From: Cytophagaceae bacterium
GTDB taxonomy: Bacteria > Bacteroidota > Bacteroidia > Cytophagales > JAIYAX01
Direction: 5' to 3'
NCBI GenBank assembly: GCA_027488815.1
Contig: JAIYAX010000012.1
Span: forward strand, 124,001-188,000
Length of the DNA: 64,000 nucleotides
The notes beneath the pieces were generated by a model. That model was not told the DNA's origin, searched no databases, and saw only the letters and a program-made list of their open reading frames with translations. Below are positions 62,585 to 64,000 of this stretch, in pieces (within the stretch, counting starts at the first letter, position 1; every line of letters starts with the position of its first letter). Both the position numbers and the translations under genes were made by a program.

Positions 62585-63199
62585 CTATACAACATTGCCT
62601 TTATTTATCTCGGCAATTCTCAACAAAAATCTGGTGATTTCATCTGAGCGCATGACATAATCTATACGGGTGATGGCCAAAGCTGCTTCTGGCATGGTGG
62701 TGATGGTACATTCTTTAGGGTCTTGAACAATGGTAAGCCCGCCTTTATCAGCAATTTGCTTCATCCCCAATGCCCCGTCCTTATTGGCTCCACTGAGCAA
62801 AATCCCAATCAACTTGTCTTTGTAATTGTATGCTGCCGTTGCCAGAGTTATGTCGATGGCGGGCCTGGAGTTGTTGATCATTTCTTCTGTCGAAAGTGCC
62901 ACTGAGTTGCCGAGTTCAATGTGCATATGATAGTTAGCAGGTGCGATATACACTTTTGACTTTCGGAGGGTTTCTTTGTCATCTGGCTCTATAACAGGCA
63001 GTTTACTTTTGATTGAAAGGGCTTCCACAAAGCCGTTTCGTATATGTTTAAGCCGATGCATACAGGCGATGATGGGCAAGGGGTAGTCAGCCGGCAGTTG
63101 AGTGAGCATCTTGTTCATCACCTGAAAACTACCTGCAGAGCCACCGATTACAATGGCTTTGTAGGGTCGCAAAAGATCTTTTTCCTGAATGCTTGGCAC
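62585..63199 (-). CDS. CheB-type protein-glutamate methylesterase, no receiver domain
   Basis: About 204 residues from a GTG at 63199, eight bases after the CheR stop codon; the frame is open further up, but that part overlaps CheR. The methylesterase core has the Ser in GGSAGSFQVM, the His in CMHRLKHIRNGF and the Asp in LSGANKDGALGM. The usual N-terminal receiver domain is missing, so activity must be controlled differently. It pairs with CheR upstream and a PAS protein downstream. Confidence 0.88.
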   Translation of the reverse strand: MPSIQEKDLLRPYKAIVIGGSAGSFQVMNKMLTQLPADYPLPIIACMHRLKHIRNGFVEALSIKSKLPVIEPDDKETLRKSKVYIAPANYHMHIELGNSVALSTEEMINNSRPAIDITLATAAYNYKDKLIGILLSGANKDGALGMKQIADKGGLTIVQDPKECTITTMPEAALAITRIDYVMRSDEITRFLLRIAEINKGNVV

Positions 63200-63206
63200 T
63201 GCGGGA

Positions 63207-64000
63207 CTAGTCTTTAATCTTTTTATACACCTTTTCCTCGTTATTGACCACAAGGAATTTGTTGGCTGAGTCACACCAGATCATTGATTCCTTTGAGCCT
63301 ATGGCCAGGTAGCCAAATCGGTGTAGTGAGCTGTGAATTAAATTCAGTACCCTGTTTTGCAGGTTTTGGTTGAAATAAATCATCACATTGCGGCATAGCA
63401 CAAGGTCAAACTTGATCTCCTGTGGCATCTTTCCGTTTACCAGACTTTGCTCCCGGAAGGTGACTTTTTTCAGTAAATTTTTGTCCAATTCAGAGTGACC
63501 ATCTTTGTATTTGAAGTAGTTCTCCAGTTTCTGGCTGCCGGCAAAACGGATATAGTTTTTCTCGTTGACCTCCATATTTTTCAAAGGAATGCGGGCGGCA
63601 GTTGCTCTTTTAAGGATTTCAATGTCGATATCTGTGGCTATGATGTTGGCCTTTTCAAGCATGCCTAACTCGGAAAGTAAAATCACCATGCTGAAGACCT
63701 CTTCCCCTGAGCTACAGCCGGCATGCCAGATATTAATGGATTGCTGGTTAAGGAAAATATTAGGGAATACCTTATCCCTCAGCTCCCTCCAAAAAGAAGG
63801 GTCTCTGAACATTTCCGTCACATTTACGGTGATTTCAGAAAGCACATACTTAAAAAAAGCCTGATCGGTTTCTATCCTCTTGGTGAGAGTGGCCATGTTA
63901 CTCATCTTGTTCAGCTCAAGGATACGCAGCAGCCTTCTCTTGAAAGATGAAAGCGCATAATCACCGAAATCATACCCATAAAGGGTTTTTACTCTTTCAA
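63207..64000 (-). CDS. CheR-type methyltransferase, 5' end outside window
   Basis: The frame stays open to the end of the window (visible start KTLYGYDFGDYALSSFKRRL), so the true N-terminus lies beyond base 64000; about 264 codons are seen. CheR uses SAM to methylate glutamates of chemoreceptors. The core shows NVTEMFRDPSFWREL, motif I in IWHAGCSSGEEVFSMVILL, FDLVLCRNVMIYFNQ and GYLAIGSKE. The CheB gene follows within eight bases. Confidence 0.93.
   Translation of the reverse strand, partial: ERVKTLYGYDFGDYALSSFKRRLLRILELNKMSNMATLTKRIETDQAFFKYVLSEITVNVTEMFRDPSFWRELRDKVFPNIFLNQQSINIWHAGCSSGEEVFSMVILLSELGMLEKANIIATDIDIEILKRATAARIPLKNMEVNEKNYIRFAGSQKLENYFKYKDGHSELDKNLLKKVTFREQSLVNGKMPQEIKFDLVLCRNVMIYFNQNLQNRVLNLIHSSLHRFGYLAIGSKESMIWCDSANKFLVVNNEEKVYKKIKD

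Overview
The window looks like the chromosome of a Bacteroidota bacterium, most likely of the order Cytophagales. The main evidence is three secreted proteins with type IX secretion (T9SS) C-terminal sorting domains, many lipoprotein and outer-membrane proteins, a DUF5916 barrel protein, TAnnTTTG promoter boxes, weak Shine-Dalgarno sequences and many PAS/GAF signalling proteins. No rRNA, tRNA or CRISPR array was seen, and no complete insertion sequence.

1-10.5 kb: the 3' end of secDF, a structured intergenic stretch, an iron-sulfur photolyase, then a run of + strand genes (alpha/beta hydrolase, DUF5916 outer-membrane protein, DinB-like protein, DUF4197 lipoprotein), a SirB-like/cytochrome c fusion and a prolyl oligopeptidase. 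10.6-17.0 kb: an A+T-richer accessory stretch with two T9SS cargo proteins (a delta-60 repeat protein and an S74 tail-fibre-like protein), two SAM methyltransferases and a small XRE regulator. 17.3-23.8 kb: envelope, transport and housekeeping genes. 23.8-30.7 kb: a - strand run of nucleotidyltransferase, nitronate monooxygenase, T9SS beta-helix protein, ABC exporter pair and a serine hydrolase.

31.2-32.3 kb holds two thioredoxin-fold proteins. 32.3-38.1 kb is a restriction-modification island on the - strand: a 1296-residue type IIG-like methylase/nuclease, a 46-residue proline-rich basic mini-protein, and an Mrr-type endonuclease, packed with gaps of 5 and 2 bases. A second copy of the mini-gene, preceded by only the C-terminal remnant of another methylase, lies downstream among gene debris. 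The methylase gene itself carries two in-frame copies of a palindromic element. The duplicated mini-gene is the best candidate here for something undescribed.

38.2-49 kb is mostly housekeeping: a Fur regulator, an S9 peptidase, 2-amino-3-ketobutyrate CoA ligase, isocitrate dehydrogenase with a near-ideal promoter, a CtlX-like hydrolase and small secreted proteins. 49-64 kb is a - strand signalling region. CheR and CheB come first, then a PAS-only protein and a GAF/PAS protein. A compact operon follows: membrane GAF protein, SpoIIE-type phosphatase, SiaB-like kinase, SiaC-like phosphoprotein and a large ABCG-type transporter with a TerB-like N-terminus. This resembles the Pseudomonas SiaABC phospho-switch, but with a transporter where the diguanylate cyclase would be expected.
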